NCBI RefSeq assembly: GCF_009649735.1 | Contig: NZ_WJNH01000002.1 | Span: 434,001 to 498,000 of the forward strand | From: Salinibacillus xinjiangensis | GTDB taxonomy: Bacteria > Bacillota > Bacilli > Bacillales > Alkalibacillaceae | Direction of reading: 5' to 3' | DNA: 64,000 bases | In this document: positions 61,827-64,000 of the stretch, piece by piece | Layout: the number at the start of each line of letters is the position of its first letter | How positions within the stretch are numbered: position 1 is the first letter of the stretch | Program-made: the position numbers and the translations under genes | The notes under the pieces: generated by a model | The model's input: only the letters and a program-made list of their open reading frames with translations | What the model was told of the DNA's origin: nothing | Database searches by the model: none

Positions 61827-63226
61827 TTGTTCACCACCACTCTTTCCCTTGCAAATACCTTACCTGGATTCATAATGTAGTTCGGGTCTAAGGCCATTTT
61901 AATATTCCGCATCGCTTCAACACCTGCTTCTCCTACCTTCATATGCAAGTATGGGAGCTTCATCATGCCGACACCATGTTCACCTGTAATCGTACCACCA
62001 AGTTGAACTGCTTTAGCAAAGATTTCTTCAAAGGCCTGTTCAACTAGTTCAATTTCTTCCTTATTTCTAGCGTCGGTTAAGCAGGTTGGATGTAGGTTTC
62101 CGTCTCCTGCATGACCAAATGTACAAATATTGAGGTCGTATTTGGCAGCGATTTCATTTATGGCTTTAACCATGTTAGCAATTTCCGAGCGTGGTACAGT
62201 TGCATCCTCTAAAATCGTTGTTGGTTTTAATCTGGATAATGCTGACAGAGCTGTACGTCTGGCTGAAGTTAATTGCTCTGCTTCTTCAGCAGTCTGCGCA
62301 ACCGAAACATCGAAGGCTTTGTTTTCTCTACATAAAGCCGTTATTTTTTCAATATCACGTTCGACGACTTCTGGTGCTCCATCCTGTTCAATTAAAAGAA
62401 TGGCTTTTGCTTCTGTTGGGAGGCCAACCTTGGCGTAGTCTTCTACAACCTTCACGGTGGATTGGTCTAAAAATTCTAATGTAACCGGAATGATTCGGTT
62501 AGCGATGATAGCGGAAACCGTTTCAGCCGCAGCTTCTAAATCATGATACAAGGCGAGCATCGTTTTCTTGGTTTCAGGCTGCGGAATTAATTTCAAAGTA
62601 GCCTCTGTTATCATACCAAGCGTACCTTCTGCGCCCACATATAATCGCGTTAAATCATATCCCGCCACATCCTTGGCAAGCTTTCCACCTGTACGAATAA
62701 TTTCTCCGTTTGGAAGAACAATTTCTAGCCCGATGACATAGTCCCGAGTCACCCCATATTTCAGACCTCTTAGACCACCAGAGTTTTCACTAATATTTCC
62801 GCCAATTTGCGAAATGTGCTGGGAGCCGGGATCGGGTGGGTAAAATAAGCCAACAGATTTTGCCGCCTCATTGACATCCTTTGTATATACCCCTGGTTGT
62901 ACTGTCATCGTTAAGTTTTCTTCATCAATTTCTAAAATTTGATTCATATGCTTAAAAATAAGAACGATTCCACCCTCAACAGGCGTTGTCCCGGCACATA
63001 AATTCGTACCTGAACCACGAGGAACAATCGGCACCTTATGCTCGTTGCAAACCCTTACAATTTCAGCCACTTCATGATTGTTACGTGGAGCTACAACCCC
63101 ATCTGGAATAGCCTGATATTGTGTTGCAGAATCATATGAATAAGCAAGTAGACTTGCGTTATTATCCACAAAATTCTCTTCCCCAACAATCGATATAAAA
63201 CGATCCTTCACTTCTTGTTTAAGCAT
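61823..63226 (-). CDS. glcD: glycolate oxidase FAD-binding subunit
   Basis: 467 aa. FAD-binding (PCMH-type) fold: VPRGSGTNLCAGTTPVEGGIVL, YPPDPGSQHISQIGGNISENSGGLRGLKYG and C-terminal HAGDGNLHP, GTITGEHGVGMMK. Oxidises glycolate or D-lactate to the keto acid. ATG at 63226 has GGGGAG 7 bases upstream. Followed by glcF; preceded by lutC. Confidence 0.92.
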   Translation of the reverse strand: MLKQEVKDRFISIVGEENFVDNNASLLAYSYDSATQYQAIPDGVVAPRNNHEVAEIVRVCNEHKVPIVPRGSGTNLCAGTTPVEGGIVLIFKHMNQILEIDEENLTMTVQPGVYTKDVNEAAKSVGLFYPPDPGSQHISQIGGNISENSGGLRGLKYGVTRDYVIGLEIVLPNGEIIRTGGKLAKDVAGYDLTRLYVGAEGTLGMITEATLKLIPQPETKKTMLALYHDLEAAAETVSAIIANRIIPVTLEFLDQSTVKVVEDYAKVGLPTEAKAILLIEQDGAPEVVERDIEKITALCRENKAFDVSVAQTAEEAEQLTSARRTALSALSRLKPTTILEDATVPRSEIANMVKAINEIAAKYDLNICTFGHAGDGNLHPTCLTDARNKEEIELVEQAFEEIFAKAVQLGGTITGEHGVGMMKLPYLHMKVGEAGVEAMRNIKMALDPNYIMNPGKVFARERVVVNK

Positions 63227-63237
63227 ACACATTCTCC

Positions 63238-63273
63238 CCTTGGGACAGAGGGACAGGTCCCGTGTCCCATTTT
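63238..63273. repeat. GGGACA/TGTCCC palindromic repeat
   Basis: A stretch with nested GGGACA, GGTCCC and GTGTCCC half-sites between lutC and glcD. A second, shorter copy (GGGACTGTCCCC) lies near 2692. Similar palindromes are scattered through many Bacillus genomes. Confidence 0.6.
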
Positions 63274-63415
63274 TGTATAATTGACCAAAAGGAAAATCTT
63301 AAATTCAGGTGAGTCTTTTCCTTAACTGCCTACACACTTGATGTCAGATTTTCCTCTTGAATGATGACCATGTACACATTTTATATAAATCTCGTACACA
63401 ATCTCTTATTCTATT

Positions 63416-64000
63416 TTAATTGATTTCGTCATCGACAACAATATACGTTGCCTTAATTGGTCCATGCACCCCAACAATTAAGTTCATTTCAATGTCAGCA
63501 CTGTTACTTGGACCAGTTACAAAACTTACACAAGAGGAAACATCCTGCCCCTCAAGATTACGTTCATGAATGAGCTTCGTAGCCTGCGTCATGCGCGGTA
63601 CAATTGTACTTTTTGGAATAATAGCAATGTACGTTTTTGGAAGTAAACTGATTGAACGTCCATTGTATTTATTGTTAAAAAGTGTAACCGTACCTGATTC
63701 TGCTAAGGTAATATCACTAAAGGTGATTCCGACATCTGCACGTTCAGCGAAGACTTTATTTTCTTCACCTTTAGACTCATCCCATAAATGGATTTCCGTT
63801 CCCTTTTCCCCTAAGCTCTTATAAAAATCGTTAAGTCCGTACTGTTGAAGACGTTCGTCACTAGCAGAAACGACGGACTTGCCTTCAAAACCATCAATCG
63901 TCTCCTTTAACACTTTATGAAGTCCGTCTCGATCGGTCCGCTTAAACTCTGTATGAATAACCTTGCAATGCTCCTCTAACTTTTCAACTAATTCATCCTG
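63416..64000 (-). CDS. lutC: LUD-domain protein LutC (lactate utilization), cut by the window edge
   Basis: At least 195 aa seen; the frame stays open to the right edge, so the N-terminus is outside. Marks of LUD/YkgG proteins: VGITFSDITLAESGTVTLF, LLPKTYIAIIPKSTIVPRM and VSFVTGPSNSADIEMNLIVGVHGP. LutC acts with LutA/LutB in L-lactate oxidation; here it precedes glcD-glcF, so it likely serves the same hydroxy acid pathway. Confidence 0.9.
   Translation of the reverse strand, partial: QDELVEKLEEHCKVIHTEFKRTDRDGLHKVLKETIDGFEGKSVVSASDERLQQYGLNDFYKSLGEKGTEIHLWDESKGEENKVFAERADVGITFSDITLAESGTVTLFNNKYNGRSISLLPKTYIAIIPKSTIVPRMTQATKLIHERNLEGQDVSSCVSFVTGPSNSADIEMNLIVGVHGPIKATYIVVDDEIN

Overview
The window reads as chromosome of a low-GC, endospore-forming member of the Bacillaceae. 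The evidence is AGGAGG-type ribosome binding sites, many TTG/GTG starts, a gerA-type spore germination operon behind a SigG-like promoter, Spo0E and YjcZ sporulation proteins, MntR, SdhB, an S-box (SAM) riboswitch and a TxpA/BsrG-like type I toxin. I see no rRNA, tRNA, insertion sequence, prophage or CRISPR array. The exact genus cannot be settled by reading alone.

Layout. 0-11 kb: single metabolic or housekeeping genes (MDR dehydrogenase, DUF3231, esterase lipoprotein, PstS-like membrane protein, AlkD-like protein, GNAT, VOC, two paralogous histidine phosphatases). 11-14 kb: mntR with a divergent ZIP transporter behind a MntR-like operator, then an M29 aminopeptidase. 14-18 kb: gerABC-type germination operon. 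18-21 kb: a DinB gene broken by one TGA, a 52-bp repeat array, and a SAM-riboswitch operon (flavin monooxygenase plus ATP-grasp ligase). 21-26.7 kb: an unusual operon with a TctA-like permease, mevalonate kinase, diphosphomevalonate decarboxylase, phosphomevalonate kinase and an orphan sdhB. 27 kb: type I toxin-antitoxin, a 21-bp periodic array and a P-type ATPase remnant. 28-30 kb: C45 acyltransferase, ferredoxin, membrane protein. 30-39 kb: a signalling block (EAL, Spo0E, FapA, PAS-GGDEF, GAF-LuxR, KaiC-like ATPase). 39-46 kb: PP-loop ATPase, second 21-bp array, sirtuin, acyl-CoA ligase, Na+/solute symporter with DUF4212 partner, YjcZ. 46-47.5 kb: ECF sigma operon. 47.7-49.4 kb: a decayed patch (NERD gene with three stops, seven-copy 52-bp array, hmp fragment). 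49.5-51 kb: FetAB-like iron exporter. 51-53 kb: S9 peptidase and a DUF302 gene. 53-58.5 kb: persulfide/thiosulfate cluster under CstR-type operators. 58.5-60 kb: sigL (sigma-54). 60.1-60.4 kb: third 21-bp array. 60.5-64 kb: glcF, glcD and lutC, the last cut by the window end.

What stands out most is a set of intergenic arrays built on helical-turn multiples: three arrays with a ~21-bp period (27.5, 40.7 and 60.1 kb, each followed on one side by a C-rich tail) and two with a 52-bp period (18.6 and 48.7 kb, each unit carrying a hairpin). Three of the five touch decaying genes. I do not recognise a named repeat family for them. The second notable item is the lower mevalonate pathway co-transcribed with a transporter but without HMG-CoA synthase or reductase, which suggests mevalonate uptake.

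All family calls rest on reading the translated sequence; no database search was run.
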